This document shows positions 1-8,929 of a DNA stretch of 62,217 bases, in pieces. The notes beneath the pieces were generated by a model. That model saw only the letters and a program-made list of their open reading frames with translations. It searched no databases and was not told where the DNA came from. The position numbers and the translations under genes are program-made. The stretch's first letter is position 1. Each line of letters begins with the position of its first letter. Where the stretch lies: NCBI RefSeq assembly GCF_011947265.1, contig NZ_JAATHD010000005.1:302683-364899 (forward strand), given 5' to 3'. This DNA is from Paenibacillus sp. HB172176 (GTDB lineage: Bacteria > Bacillota > Bacilli > Paenibacillales > Paenibacillaceae).

Positions 1-1739
1 ACGTCTACGCCGGCGCGACGGTGACGCTGTATGACGACCAGGACCAGGCGGTGTCGAGCGCTCCGGCGGATCAGGGCGGAGGCGTGTGGCGCTTTGCCAA
101 TCTGAATAACGGCGGCACTTACTATGCCATTCAGAGCTTGAACAATGTGGTCAGCCTTAATTCATTGTTCGTAACATTGCCTGACGTGCCGGAAGCGCCA
201 AGAAATGTAGTTGCGGTATCCGGGAATCATCGGGCGGAAATTACCTTTGAAGCTCCTCTTCAGGATGGCGGCAGTCCGATTACAGGCTATGAGATTTTCG
301 ATTCCAATTCCAACCTGGTCGGCAGCGTGGGAGCAGATTCAAACTTCCTTTTGGTGACAGGACTTGTGAATGGCTCTTCATATACGTTTACGGTAAAAGC
401 GTTGAATGCGGTAGGCAGCAGCGAAGCTTCCGCTCCATCAAACGCCGTAACGCCAAGAGCGCCTATTGTCTCGGTGCCGGTTACGGGACGAAGCGTGGAA
501 GTATATGTGAACGGCAAGGTACAGCATATTGGAACAGCAACGGTTGAATTCGTGAATGGTCAGCAAGTGACTACAATAGCTGTAGATGAAGATAAGCTCA
601 TGCAAAGAGTCGATGAAGAGGGCGAAGGCGCGCTCATCAGTATTCCATTATTATTGAATAGCGACGTTGTCATCGGCTTGTTTAACGGTCAAATGCTTAA
701 ATATTTGGAGAATAGAAGCGCAGCATTGGAAATTCGTACCGAGAAGGCGGCTTACAGACTGTCTGCAAAGCAAATGAATGTGGATGAAATTTCTAAAATG
801 TTTAGCGGCGACTATGCGCTGCGGGATATTCATGTGAAGATTGAAATTGCTGATCCCCTGAGCGACACGATTCAAGCTGTCGAGGAAGCCATAGATCAGG
901 CTGGCTTGACAATGGCTGTTGCACCGTTGAATTTCAAGGTGAGCGCAGTAGCTGATGATATCGAGGTGGAATTAACCAGATTCGAGAGCTATGTTGAACG
1001 CGATATCGTAATCCCGGATAATGTGGACCCTGACCGGATTACAACGGGAGTCGTTGTTGAGCCCGATGGTTATGTGCGTCATGTACCGACAAGGGTGCTT
1101 GAAAACAGTGGCATCTATTATGCGCGAATTAACAGCTTGACGAATAGCACGTACACCTTAGTATGGAGCCCCAAGACGTTCAAGGATATGAATCAGCATT
1201 GGGCGAAAGTCGATGTGAACGATATGGGCTCGCGCCTGATTGCAGGAGGAACCGGCGGCGAAATGTTTAGTCCGGATGACTATATTACGCGCGCCGAATT
1301 TGCAGCTATCGTGGTTAGAGGCCTGGGCATGCGACTGGAAAACGACGCTCTTGCGTTTTCGGACGTTCGGTCCGCAGACTGGTTTGGCAGCGCGGTTCAA
1401 ACAGCATACTCTTATGGCTTAATTAATGGATTTGAAGACGGCACATTCCGTCCAAACGATACGATTACACGTGAACAAGCAATGGCTATTATCGCCAATG
1501 CAATGAAAATTACCGGTTTGGACGGGCAAATTGAAAATCCTGATTTAGAGGCTATCCTTCATGGATATGAGGATGAGGATGCAATTGCCGATTGGGCGAA
1601 GACCAGCGTTGCACAAAGCGTGCAATCGGGCATCGTGTCCGGTATTGGCGGTAACAAGCTTGCGCCGAAAGCATATATTACGCGCGCTGAGGTTGCGACA
1701 ATTGTGAAGCGTCTGCTGGAAAAATCGGAGCTGATTTAG
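1..1739 (+). CDS. S-layer-homology wall protein with Fn3 domain, 5' end outside window
   Basis: C-terminal part of a large secreted protein. The reading frame is open from the first bases; the GTG at 21 lies inside a VYAGATVTLYDD stretch typical of repeated Ig-like surface modules, so it is not the real start. Counting from 21, residues about 52-147 form a fibronectin type III domain (starts PDVPEAPRNV, contains NGSSYTFTVKA). A poorly conserved region follows to about 385. Three SLH domains end the protein, at about 387-432, 446-490 and 512-565, each with the ITRAEF/ITREQA/ITRAEV-type core. SLH domains bind pyruvylated secondary wall polymer, so the protein should sit on the cell surface. Its enzymatic or adhesive part is upstream and unseen. 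Confidence 0.93.
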   Translation, partial: VYAGATVTLYDDQDQAVSSAPADQGGGVWRFANLNNGGTYYAIQSLNNVVSLNSLFVTLPDVPEAPRNVVAVSGNHRAEITFEAPLQDGGSPITGYEIFDSNSNLVGSVGADSNFLLVTGLVNGSSYTFTVKALNAVGSSEASAPSNAVTPRAPIVSVPVTGRSVEVYVNGKVQHIGTATVEFVNGQQVTTIAVDEDKLMQRVDEEGEGALISIPLLLNSDVVIGLFNGQMLKYLENRSAALEIRTEKAAYRLSAKQMNVDEISKMFSGDYALRDIHVKIEIADPLSDTIQAVEEAIDQAGLTMAVAPLNFKVSAVADDIEVELTRFESYVERDIVIPDNVDPDRITTGVVVEPDGYVRHVPTRVLENSGIYYARINSLTNSTYTLVWSPKTFKDMNQHWAKVDVNDMGSRLIAGGTGGEMFSPDDYITRAEFAAIVVRGLGMRLENDALAFSDVRSADWFGSAVQTAYSYGLINGFEDGTFRPNDTITREQAMAIIANAMKITGLDGQIENPDLEAILHGYEDEDAIADWAKTSVAQSVQSGIVSGIGGNKLAPKAYITRAEVATIVKRLLEKSELI

Positions 1740-1752
1740 CAAGACTCGCAAT

Positions 1753-1787
1753 CAAACGAGCCCCTTCTCCATGAAGGGGCTCGTTTG
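1753..1787. terminator. 15-bp hairpin between convergent genes
   Basis: Perfect inverted repeat CAAACGAGCCCCTTC / GAAGGGGCTCGTTTG with a 5-nt loop, just after the SLH gene stop and before the 3' end of hxlB on the other strand. The T-run is short on both strands, but position and stability suit a shared terminator. Confidence 0.7.
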
Positions 1788-1814
1788 ACATGCAATCGAC
1801 GGGACGCAAGAGGT

Positions 1815-2372
1815 TCACTCCAGATTTGCGTGTCTGCTGAACATGGCGGCTGAATCGATTTCCTTCATTTCCATGAGCTTTAAGATTAACGCATCGCAAA
1901 AGAGGAATAAGGACTGCTCGAACAAGGCTCCCATAGGCTGTATCGTTTTATCCATTTGAGTGAGCTGATTTTTGGGCGTTCCTTGCAATTGGACGGTGAA
2001 ATTTGCAAGGCGGCCAAGCGTTGATTCAGGAGAGATTGTGATAAGCCCGACCTCCCCGCCCAGGCCTCTTGCCTTCTCCGCCATGCCGACGAGACTTTTT
2101 GTTTCTCCCGATCCGGAGCCGAGAATAAACAAGTCGCCCCTGTCCAAATTTGGCGTGGACGTTTCGCCGACAACATAGGCTTCAATGCCCATTTGCATCA
2201 TGCGCATGGCAAAAGCGCGCATCATCAAGCCGGATCTTCCTGCGCCTGCTACAAACACTTTGGGTGATCGATGGATGCAATGCAATAATTGCTTGGCCTC
2301 ATCATCTGAAATCAGGGAGGATGAGTGACGAAGCTCCTTCAAAATTTGCTCCACATATTGTACAGTCTGCAT
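1815..2372 (-). CDS. hxlB: 6-phospho-3-hexuloisomerase
   Basis: 185 residues, the normal size. It converts D-arabino-3-hexulose 6-phosphate to fructose 6-phosphate, the second step of formaldehyde fixation in the ribulose monophosphate pathway, in the cytoplasm. A single SIS fold is visible, with the phosphate-binding GAGRSG at residues 43-48 and a SGSGET segment near 85. It follows hxlA with a 7-nt gap, so the two form an operon as in Bacillus subtilis. Order and sequence leave little doubt. Confidence 0.95.
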   Translation of the reverse strand: MQTVQYVEQILKELRHSSSLISDDEAKQLLHCIHRSPKVFVAGAGRSGLMMRAFAMRMMQMGIEAYVVGETSTPNLDRGDLFILGSGSGETKSLVGMAEKARGLGGEVGLITISPESTLGRLANFTVQLQGTPKNQLTQMDKTIQPMGALFEQSLFLFCDALILKLMEMKEIDSAAMFSRHANLE

Positions 2373-2379
2373 AGGCCAA

Positions 2380-3012
2380 TTATCCTTGTCTAACTAATTT
2401 CAGCATTTCAGCTGCAGTTGCCGCTTTATCCTCAGTGCTTGTAATGCCGCCGCCAACAATTACGAGATCTGGCTGTGCTTGTATAACTTCAGGTAAAGTA
2501 CGTAGCTTAATGCCGCCAGCAACAGCAATCTTTGCTTGCTTAACAACACGCTTGAGGACAAGCAGATCCTCGAATGAGTTCTTCCCAATGGCTTGCAGGT
2601 CATAGCCTGTATGCACGCAGATGTAATCAACGCCGAGTGCATCCAACTCCTTCGCACGAGTTTCGATATCCTTAACGCCAATCATATCTACAAGAATTTT
2701 TCTTTGAAGCTTGCGAGCTTCCTCAACAGCGCCTTTGATGGTCATATCCTCTGCAACACCAAGAATCGTAACGATGTCAGCGCCAGCCTCGGCTGCTTTC
2801 ATGACCTCGTAGCCAGCGGCGTCCATCACTTTAAGGTCGGCGAGTACTATCATGTTTGGGAAAGCGGCTTTTACTTCTTTAACCGCGCGAAGTCCCTCAT
2901 TAATGATAACCGGTGTACCGATTTCGACAATATCAACATGACCTTCGACTTCTTTAATAACTTCCAGTGCCTCAGGAATATTCACAAGATCCAATGCCAA
3001 TTGAAGTTCCAT
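2380..3012 (-). CDS. hxlA: 3-hexulose-6-phosphate synthase
   Basis: 210 residues. It condenses formaldehyde with ribulose 5-phosphate to give hexulose 6-phosphate, detoxifying formaldehyde. The start MELQLALDLV is the family's usual N-terminus. The DLKVMD segment (Asp59, Lys61, Asp64) is the catalytic motif of the OMP-decarboxylase suprafamily, and a GGI/GGG phosphate site lies near 165-190. A GGGAG ribosome site precedes the ATG by about 10 nt. It is transcribed divergently from hxlR, which in B. subtilis activates hxlAB when formaldehyde is present. Confidence 0.96.
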   Translation of the reverse strand: MELQLALDLVNIPEALEVIKEVEGHVDIVEIGTPVIINEGLRAVKEVKAAFPNMIVLADLKVMDAAGYEVMKAAEAGADIVTILGVAEDMTIKGAVEEARKLQRKILVDMIGVKDIETRAKELDALGVDYICVHTGYDLQAIGKNSFEDLLVLKRVVKQAKIAVAGGIKLRTLPEVIQAQPDLVIVGGGITSTEDKAATAAEMLKLVRQG

Positions 3013-3047
3013 ATTGTTTTCGCTCCCAGCTTTTTTTTTATTTTTTT

Positions 3048-3056
3048 TGGTATAAT
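3048..3056 (+). promoter_or_regulatory. extended -10 element, probable hxlR promoter
   Basis: TGGTATAAT is a perfect TATAAT with an upstream TGn, after a T-rich tract. No good -35 box is present at 16-18 bp, which suits an extended -10 promoter. Transcription would start near 3063 and leave a leader of about 120 nt before hxlR. That leader carries the palindrome at 3131-3162. Confidence 0.5.
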
Positions 3057-3130
3057 AATGCGACTATCTCTCTCTGCAAGCGGCCCGCTTTGCTAATCAT
3101 AAAGGGAGAAGCTAAGAATGAGAAGAATGC

Positions 3131-3162
3131 ACTTTTTTGTGCGATGGTTACAAAAAAGTAAC
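3131..3162. promoter_or_regulatory. nested palindromes, candidate HxlR operator
   Basis: Two overlapping dyads: ACTTTTTTGT / ACAAAAAAGT (perfect 10-bp arms, 9-nt spacer, 3131-3159) and GTTAC-N6-GTAAC (3147-3162). DUF24/HxlR-family regulators bind short palindromes with TAC/GTA half sites. The site is about 120-150 bp upstream of hxlA and 22 bp upstream of the hxlR start, a reasonable place for an activator of hxlAB that also controls its own gene. This is inference from symmetry and position. Confidence 0.5.
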
Positions 3163-3183
3163 AATTGCGTATGGAGGGTTATG

Positions 3184-3591
3184 ATGTCTGATTTAAGAAG
3201 AGAAATTATGGATAAAGTCAATAACGGGGATTATAACTGCGAGAAAGAATTAACGCTGTCTGTTATCGGGGGGAAGTGGAAGCTGATCATTTTGTGGCAT
3301 CTTGGCAAAGAAGGGCCGCAACGCTTTAGCGAGCTTCAAAGGCTTCTGCCGAAAATTACGCATAAAATGCTGACGAGTCAATTGAAGGAGCTTATGGAGG
3401 ATGGCATTATTCATAGAGAGGTATTTCCCGAGGTGCCCCCGAGAGTCGAATATTCATTGACGGCGCTTGGAGAAACACTGCTGCCGATATTAGAAATGAT
3501 GTACGCATGGGGGAAAAAAAGAATTGCGGATATAAGCGAAATGCGCGAACAGCCTGCCGCAGCCAAAGATGCTCCAATACGGTATCGATGA
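3184..3591 (+). CDS. hxlR: HxlR-type formaldehyde-responsive activator (DUF24 wHTH)
   Basis: 135 residues from the ATG at 3184, which has GGAGGG five bases upstream; an ATG at 3181 and a longer frame from 3118 are less likely because of RBS position. Winged-helix DUF24 protein: the [16 protein letters not shown] segment carries the conserved N-terminal Cys (Cys19) thought to sense formaldehyde in this group, followed by the recognition helix and the PRVEYSLT wing. Divergent from hxlAB, its expected target. It should sit in the cytoplasm, bound to the intergenic DNA. Confidence 0.93.
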   Translation: MSDLRREIMDKVNNGDYNCEKELTLSVIGGKWKLIILWHLGKEGPQRFSELQRLLPKITHKMLTSQLKELMEDGIIHREVFPEVPPRVEYSLTALGETLLPILEMMYAWGKKRIADISEMREQPAAAKDAPIRYR

Positions 3592-3609
3592 AGAGTTGCC
3601 CGGGCTTAG

Positions 3610-3648
3610 CGCTCCAGGGTCGGAATGCGCGAGGCGCAGCCTGGAGCG
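3610..3648. terminator. possible hairpin between convergent genes
   Basis: CGCTCCAGG / CCTGGAGCG arms separated by about 21 nt in the 124-bp gap after hxlR. There is no T-run, so this is weak evidence for a terminator. Confidence 0.25.
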
Positions 3649-3715
3649 GCTCGGCATTTCCAACGATACGTGCGGGCATCTCGCAGCTTGGACTGCGGCT
3701 GGCCAATAAGAAAGG

Positions 3716-4516
3716 CTAGCAGCCAGCTTCTTCGTAGCGACGCATAGTCGCGATTTCGCGAGGCAGATGAATGTCCGGCGCCTCCCAGTCCAGCCATTCT
3801 CCGCTCAGAAACCCTTCATAGCCTTCCTCCATCAGAATGCTGACCACCGAACGATGATCAATTTCTCCTTCGCCTACAGGCAGGAAAGTCAGCTTGTCGC
3901 GATCAAGCAAGCCATCGTGGAAATGAACATGGCACAGCCACGGCTTCAAGATACGATAAGCCTCATCCATGGCTGTGTTGCCCGTTCGCAGCGTATGCAT
4001 AATATCCCAGACAACGCCTACCGCCGGATGATCGGCGATTTTCATGATGGCTGCCATTTCCTCGGGATCGGACCAGTCGTCATGCGTTTCTACCGCAAGT
4101 GTGACGCCCGCTGCTTCGGCCAGCGGCGCCAGCTCGCTCAAAGCCTTGCCAATTTGTTCCCGCGCCGCCAAGCGGTCCAATCCTTTCGGGATGATGCCGC
4201 AGAATACGCGCAGCAGCGGAGCGCCGAGCTCGCCGGCAAGCCTGATGTAAGCTTTCGACTCCTCCATATTGGTTTCTAATGTGTCCGGATTGGAATAGTG
4301 ACAGGAGACGCTTAGACAATGCAGATCGACGGAGCTTGAGGAGAGCTTCGCGCGAATGCTCGCGACCGCTTCCGGCGCAAGGCCAAGCTCGATGCCGTGG
4401 CCATGCTTGGCTCCGCTTCGTATTTCGATGCCGGCATAGCCGTACTCTCCAGCCATGGCAATGATTGCGGACAAATCGGCATGGGGGCAAGAGAAGGAAA
4501 CAAATGCGTATTTCAT
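3716..4516 (-). CDS. sugar-phosphate isomerase/epimerase, xylose-isomerase-like TIM barrel
   Basis: 266 residues, the typical AP-endonuclease-2/xylose-isomerase-like fold. The metal-site residues are recognisable: Glu in AVETHD, Asp/His in VVWDIMH, His in HVHFHD and Glu in SGEW near the C-terminus. The family contains inosose isomerases, tagatose epimerases and similar enzymes, and the exact sugar cannot be read from the sequence. The start ATG overlaps the stop of the upstream dehydrogenase gene by 4 nt (ATGA), so the two are translationally coupled and probably act in sequence on one oxidised sugar or polyol. Confidence 0.85.
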   Translation of the reverse strand: MKYAFVSFSCPHADLSAIIAMAGEYGYAGIEIRSGAKHGHGIELGLAPEAVASIRAKLSSSSVDLHCLSVSCHYSNPDTLETNMEESKAYIRLAGELGAPLLRVFCGIIPKGLDRLAAREQIGKALSELAPLAEAAGVTLAVETHDDWSDPEEMAAIMKIADHPAVGVVWDIMHTLRTGNTAMDEAYRILKPWLCHVHFHDGLLDRDKLTFLPVGEGEIDHRSVVSILMEEGYEGFLSGEWLDWEAPDIHLPREIATMRRYEEAGC

Positions 4517-5595
4517 GCGCGTTCGCCTCCCTCTTCCTCGATGCGCACCGGTTTTTGCGCACGGGCGGATGCGTACAGCCCATCCATGATTCGCTGAAGC
4601 TGCAGCGCTTGAGGGAGAGCGGTGGCCGGTTCCCTGCCTTCGAGAATCGCGCGGGTAAAGTCGAACAATGCGCCTTTGTCAACCCAAGAGGAATCCTCAT
4701 CGCCCTCCCAGACCGTGTGGCTGTCAATGCCCGTTTCGGCATTCAGCGTTGTAGCGACGATCGTCTTTTGGGAAGGCCAGGTCATATGAAGCGAGATGCT
4801 GCCCTCGCTGCCGATGATTTGCCAGCTTCTCTCTCTAGGCGCAGCCATAAACTCTCCCCGCTCGTAGGTGATGGAGACATTGTTCTTGCACTGAATATAC
4901 GCCGTTCCGTAGACTTCCGAATCCGCGCCTTCCGGAAAATAATCCGCAATCGGATCCGCCAGCCCCCACATGCGAGCTGTAATCCATTCCGGCTGCAAGT
5001 TCCAGCCGGTCAGGCCGAGCAAATAGTCGAAATCGTATATGCCCCAATTGGCGACAATGCCTCCGCCGTTTATGGCTGTATTCACGCGCCAAGCCGGAGG
5101 CGCGACTTCCGGTCTGCCGGTTGCCGGCTCGTTCACCCTGCAGCGCAGAACGCGAACAGCACCGAGACGGCCTTCGGCAATCCATTTGCGAGCAGCTTCC
5201 GCATGCTCCAGAAAACGGAAGCGCGAGGAGCAGAAGCCCACTGTCAACTCTTTCTTCGCTGCCATGAGCTGCTGAATTTCATCGGATCGAATAGCCAGCG
5301 GTTTCTCCAGCAGCACATGTTTGCCGGCGTCCAGCGCGCGCAGCGCCATTTCCGTGCGAATGTTGGTCGGGATCGCCAGAACGACGGCATCGATGGACGA
5401 ATCCGCAAGCAAAGCGGAGGCATCCTTGTACATCCGTTCGGCCCCGAACTGTTCAGCGGCTCCTCTGGCAGCCTCCGGATTGGCATCTGCCACGGCGGCA
5501 AGCTCTACCCATTCCGCCTCGCGGGCTGCTTTCAAATGCTGCTTGCCAATGACGCCGCAGCCTATAATTCCAACTCTTACCTTTTCCTTTGACAT
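4513..5595 (-). CDS. Gfo/Idh/MocA-family NAD(P)-dependent oxidoreductase
   Basis: 360 residues. The N-terminal Rossmann domain starts VRVGIIGCGVIGKQH (GxGxxG), followed by the usual EKPLA segment near residue 98 holding the conserved Lys. The C-terminal part is the alpha/beta substrate domain. The family oxidises or reduces sugars, inositols and sugar amines. It is first or second in a three-gene minus operon with the isomerase (ATGA overlap) and the DMT transporter 13 bp upstream. The substrate is unknown. Confidence 0.88.
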   Translation of the reverse strand: MSKEKVRVGIIGCGVIGKQHLKAAREAEWVELAAVADANPEAARGAAEQFGAERMYKDASALLADSSIDAVVLAIPTNIRTEMALRALDAGKHVLLEKPLAIRSDEIQQLMAAKKELTVGFCSSRFRFLEHAEAARKWIAEGRLGAVRVLRCRVNEPATGRPEVAPPAWRVNTAINGGGIVANWGIYDFDYLLGLTGWNLQPEWITARMWGLADPIADYFPEGADSEVYGTAYIQCKNNVSITYERGEFMAAPRERSWQIIGSEGSISLHMTWPSQKTIVATTLNAETGIDSHTVWEGDEDSSWVDKGALFDFTRAILEGREPATALPQALQLQRIMDGLYASARAQKPVRIEEEGGERA

Positions 5596-5608
5596 GCTTC
5601 GTTCCTCC

Positions 5609-6577
5609 TTATGATTTCAATGTAACTGAAGATTGGGAGAGGCGATGATTCCAAATCAGTCCGCCGACAACACCGCACATCCCGATTACGACATTCCATT
5701 TCAATGATTCATTCAACCACAGAACCGACAACAGCACGCCGACAAGGGGCTGCAGGTAAATGAGCGGCATAATGCGTTCCATTGGCAGTCGGGTTAACGC
5801 CCATGCGTACAGCCAATAGGCAAGTCCCGTCGCCGCCAGACCCAGATAGCCGATTGCCAGCCACTGCTCTGAAGAGGAGAATTCCGCAGGCAGCGGTTCT
5901 CCCTCCGTAAACAGGATCATCATCCACAGGAAGACGACCCCCGCGAACATGCCCTGCACATTAACGGCTGTCGTTGCCATTCCTCTCCCGAATCGTTTCG
6001 TCAGAACGGTATACCCGGAGAAGGCAAGCAAGGCAAGGATCGCCATGCCATCCCCCATCAGGCTCGCATGCGAGCCTGACAGCGAAGGCGCGACCATTAC
6101 GGCAATACCGACCAGCGATAAGCCTGCGGGCAGGAAGGCTCGCGCGTCGCCGCGTCCGCCCGCCAGTCGATTCAGCAGCATCGTGCAGATTGGCGCCATG
6201 GACAGAATCAAGACAAGATGACTGGCAAGCGTGGCGCGGGCAGCCGCAAAGAACAGCCAAATCATGATGCCGTAGCCCAATACGCCCGCAAGCCATATCG
6301 GAATCAGCCGACGTACAGAGGGGTGACATCGCCTCTGGCTGCTTGGCGATAGAGAAGCCTCTGGCTGCGCCGGATGCCCTGTCATCGAGGAGACAGCGCC
6401 GCCCGGCAAGCGGTCGCGAATCATCCCCCCTGCTTGAAGCAGAAGCAGCAAGGACAGTCCGAGTCCGACTCGCCACAATGCCAGGTCAAGCGCTGTTTCC
6501 GCGGTTCCCAAGCTTTTGCCGACAGCGGCCGCCGAACCCCAGAAACCGACGACCAGCAGCATGGCTGCGTAAGGCAA
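5609..6577 (-). CDS. EamA/DMT-family membrane transporter
   Basis: I place the start at the TTG at 6577, giving MPYAAMLLVVGFWGS, because AAGGAG sits exactly 8 nt upstream. A frame from 6784 exists, but its first 70 residues are charged and unlike the family. The result is 322 residues with about ten hydrophobic spans in two EamA halves. This is the normal size for a drug/metabolite exporter, apart from an inserted Ser/His-rich loop around residues 75-105. It would work in the plasma membrane. It shares an operon with the dehydrogenase and isomerase, so it could move their substrate or product; direction and cargo are unknown. Confidence 0.82.
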   Translation of the reverse strand: MPYAAMLLVVGFWGSAAAVGKSLGTAETALDLALWRVGLGLSLLLLLQAGGMIRDRLPGGAVSSMTGHPAQPEASLSPSSQRRCHPSVRRLIPIWLAGVLGYGIMIWLFFAAARATLASHLVLILSMAPICTMLLNRLAGGRGDARAFLPAGLSLVGIAVMVAPSLSGSHASLMGDGMAILALLAFSGYTVLTKRFGRGMATTAVNVQGMFAGVVFLWMMILFTEGEPLPAEFSSSEQWLAIGYLGLAATGLAYWLYAWALTRLPMERIMPLIYLQPLVGVLLSVLWLNESLKWNVVIGMCGVVGGLIWNHRLSQSSVTLKS

Positions 6578-6874
6578 GATGCATTCTCCTTTATAAAGAA
6601 ATTTGCGGCGGCGAAGCGGATTGGAATCGCCTCGCTGAACCGCTTCCGACATCAGCATAGCAAATTGCTGATAATCCTCTGTTGTCCGAAAATGACGCTT
6701 CGTTGCGCTTTTGCCCCGACGCGAAGCGAGGTTCATCGTCTGGAGCATGAATGCGGTATAATGGCAAGTCTTTGCTATATCCACGATGGAGGCTCCTGAT
6801 TATAATTCAGATGCGCCGGTTTTCCGGCTTTCGGATTTTTGTATGCCATTTCAGAAAAGGAGAGTGCTGCATTC
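6578..6874. other. divergent intergenic region
   Basis: 297 bp between the DMT gene (minus) and the lyase (plus). TATAAT hexamers occur on the plus strand at 6757-6762 and 6801-6806, without convincing -35 boxes. No RNA gene, clear operator or additional coding sequence was seen. An open minus-strand frame runs through it, but the RBS evidence puts the DMT start at 6577. Confidence 0.4.
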
Positions 6875-8716
6875 ATGATCAGCTTCAGGAGCATACGCCG
6901 CGAGTTGACGAAGAATCGTTCCTTGTCCGGAGGATTCCCTTACGGCGTGAAGGAGCCGTTGTTGGAGCGAATAACCCAAAAACCGCATCTCGGCAAGCTA
7001 TTGCGGGAAATTCGGGATTTCGCCCGAATTGCAAGAGAAACCGGGCCGCCTGCGCTTACATTTCAGCAATTTCACCGCTTTGAGGAGCAAGGCACGCGGC
7101 AGGAATACGAGGAGCCGTATTTCGACCGCAGAGGCAGGCTGCTCGCGTTAGTGCTGGATTGTCATTTGGAGGGGCATCAGGATAATAAGAATGCGCTGGA
7201 AAATCTGATTTGGGACATCTGCAATGAATACACATGGTGTCTGCCGGCCTGTCTGCCCCATGGCTTCCCCGCTGCGGCAAGCCGCCGCGTTCCGCCGGAA
7301 TGCGAGGTGGATCTCTTCGCGGCGGAGACGGCTCATGCGCTTGCCGAAACGCTGTATCTTGTCGGAGAATGGCTTAATCCCTGGCTGGGTTATCGGATAC
7401 GAACCGAAATAGAACGACGCGTGTTTCGTCCGTTATTTCATGATCCCGTACCATTCGACTGGGAATCGCGCGCGAACAATTGGTCGGCTGTCTGCGGGGG
7501 GGCCGTCGGTATGGCGGCATTGCTGCTTGAGACCGACAAGGAGAGGCTCTCCGGCATGATTGACAGAGTTGTTCGCAGCCTGGAATGCTTCCTGGAGGGC
7601 TTTGGCGAAGACGGGGGCTGCGCGGAGGGAGTGGGCTACTGGTTCTACGGCTTCGGCTATTATGCGTATTTCGCGGACATGTTGTATCAATACACGGATG
7701 GTGATCTCGATTTGCTCGCGGACGAGAAAATACGCGCCATCGCGGCCTTTCCCGCAGCTGTCGCGCTTTCCGGCGGCAAGAGCGTCAATTATTCGGATGT
7801 CGGAGGGGTAACGCTTCATACCGGCTTGCTAAGCAGACTTGCGCAGCGGCTTGGCTCCCCGATGCCGGAAATGAAGAAGGTTCCGAAGCTTCGGGCGGAT
7901 GAATGCTATCGATGGGCGCATGTGACTCGCAATTTGCTGTGGACGGATGCATCCTTGTTTGGCAAGGCGTCTCCCGAGGGCGAAAGCAAGCTCGAGCATT
8001 TGGCCGTAGCGGTGGAGCGCAGAAGGTCGGGGAATACGATGTTTGCTTTTTCGGCCAAAGGCGGCCATAACGATGAGCCGCATAATCATAATGACCTCGG
8101 CCACTTTATTCTTCATGTCGGGGGAGAGAATCTTCTTGCCGATCCCGGGGCCGGTCTTTACACGCGCGATTATTTCGGCGAGAAGAGATACGAGCTTATC
8201 CATAACTCGTCCGAGGGGCATTCCGTGCCGGTTGTGGATGGACGGCTCCAGCAAGCGGGCAGGGCCTTCGAAGCGCAGGTGCTGCGCTGGTACAGTGACG
8301 AAAGCGCGCTGGCATTCGAGCTGGATTTGACAAGAGCATATGACGCTTTGGATTTGCAACAATTCGTCCGTCGATTGGAGTGGCGCTGGCAAGGGGATGC
8401 CTCTGGCGCGAAGGCATTGCTTACGCTTGACGACAGCTTTCAATTTGGACGGCGGCCAGGCGAGCTCGTCGAGCAATTTGTAAGCTTGCATCCTCCGCTT
8501 CCGCAGAACGGCGAATATATTTGGAGAGGCTCAGGCGGCTTCGTTTCCTTGCAATACGACAATGACGCTTTCGATGCCAGGGTAATCACGGCAGAAACAA
8601 CAGATTTTGCGGGTCGGCCGCAAATCATTTATCGGCTGCAATTGCGGGCGTTGAAGCCGGCCGCGCAAATGGAGAATCGCTTCCTGTTTCGCTGTTTTGC
8701 GCCGGAAACCCGGTAA
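6875..8716 (+). CDS. heparinase II/III-family polysaccharide lyase
   Basis: 613 residues from the ATG at 6875 (AAGGAGA about 11 nt upstream); a frame from 6839 would add only 12 residues. The N-terminal half is helical, like the alpha/alpha toroid of this fold. The C-terminal beta domain carries the signature HNHNDLGHF, then LADPGAGLYTRDYF and NSSEGHSVPVVDG. Families with this fold cleave uronate-containing glycans such as heparin, alginate or chondroitin by beta-elimination. No signal peptide is evident, so it probably works in the cytoplasm on imported oligosaccharides, which fits the permeases downstream. A 213-bp gap separates it from the permease operon. Confidence 0.85.
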   Translation: MISFRSIRRELTKNRSLSGGFPYGVKEPLLERITQKPHLGKLLREIRDFARIARETGPPALTFQQFHRFEEQGTRQEYEEPYFDRRGRLLALVLDCHLEGHQDNKNALENLIWDICNEYTWCLPACLPHGFPAAASRRVPPECEVDLFAAETAHALAETLYLVGEWLNPWLGYRIRTEIERRVFRPLFHDPVPFDWESRANNWSAVCGGAVGMAALLLETDKERLSGMIDRVVRSLECFLEGFGEDGGCAEGVGYWFYGFGYYAYFADMLYQYTDGDLDLLADEKIRAIAAFPAAVALSGGKSVNYSDVGGVTLHTGLLSRLAQRLGSPMPEMKKVPKLRADECYRWAHVTRNLLWTDASLFGKASPEGESKLEHLAVAVERRRSGNTMFAFSAKGGHNDEPHNHNDLGHFILHVGGENLLADPGAGLYTRDYFGEKRYELIHNSSEGHSVPVVDGRLQQAGRAFEAQVLRWYSDESALAFELDLTRAYDALDLQQFVRRLEWRWQGDASGAKALLTLDDSFQFGRRPGELVEQFVSLHPPLPQNGEYIWRGSGGFVSLQYDNDAFDARVITAETTDFAGRPQIIYRLQLRALKPAAQMENRFLFRCFAPETR

Positions 8717-8929
8717 TACCGCGATATTGCGGCATATCACTTTCTTACGAATGACAAGAAAGCGTTATCATGACATGTTTTTGATTCTTGTGCGATTGGG
8801 GACTTCTCCACTACGATGGGCACAGGCAAACGGGATGACCCTCATGGTCGCTCCGCCTCGCCCGCGATTGAGTGCCGAGTTATCCCTCCGTCGCAACTGC
8901 GGAATTTGATCGAAGGAGAGAAGGAAGGC

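Noticed and set aside
4465..5592. 375-codon plus-strand frame
   Set aside because: Antisense shadow of the Gfo/Idh dehydrogenase; no RBS and no recognisable motif.
6578..6784. N-terminal extension of the DMT transporter
   Set aside because: Charged, non-conserved residues; a well-spaced AAGGAG and TTG give a family-length start at 6577.
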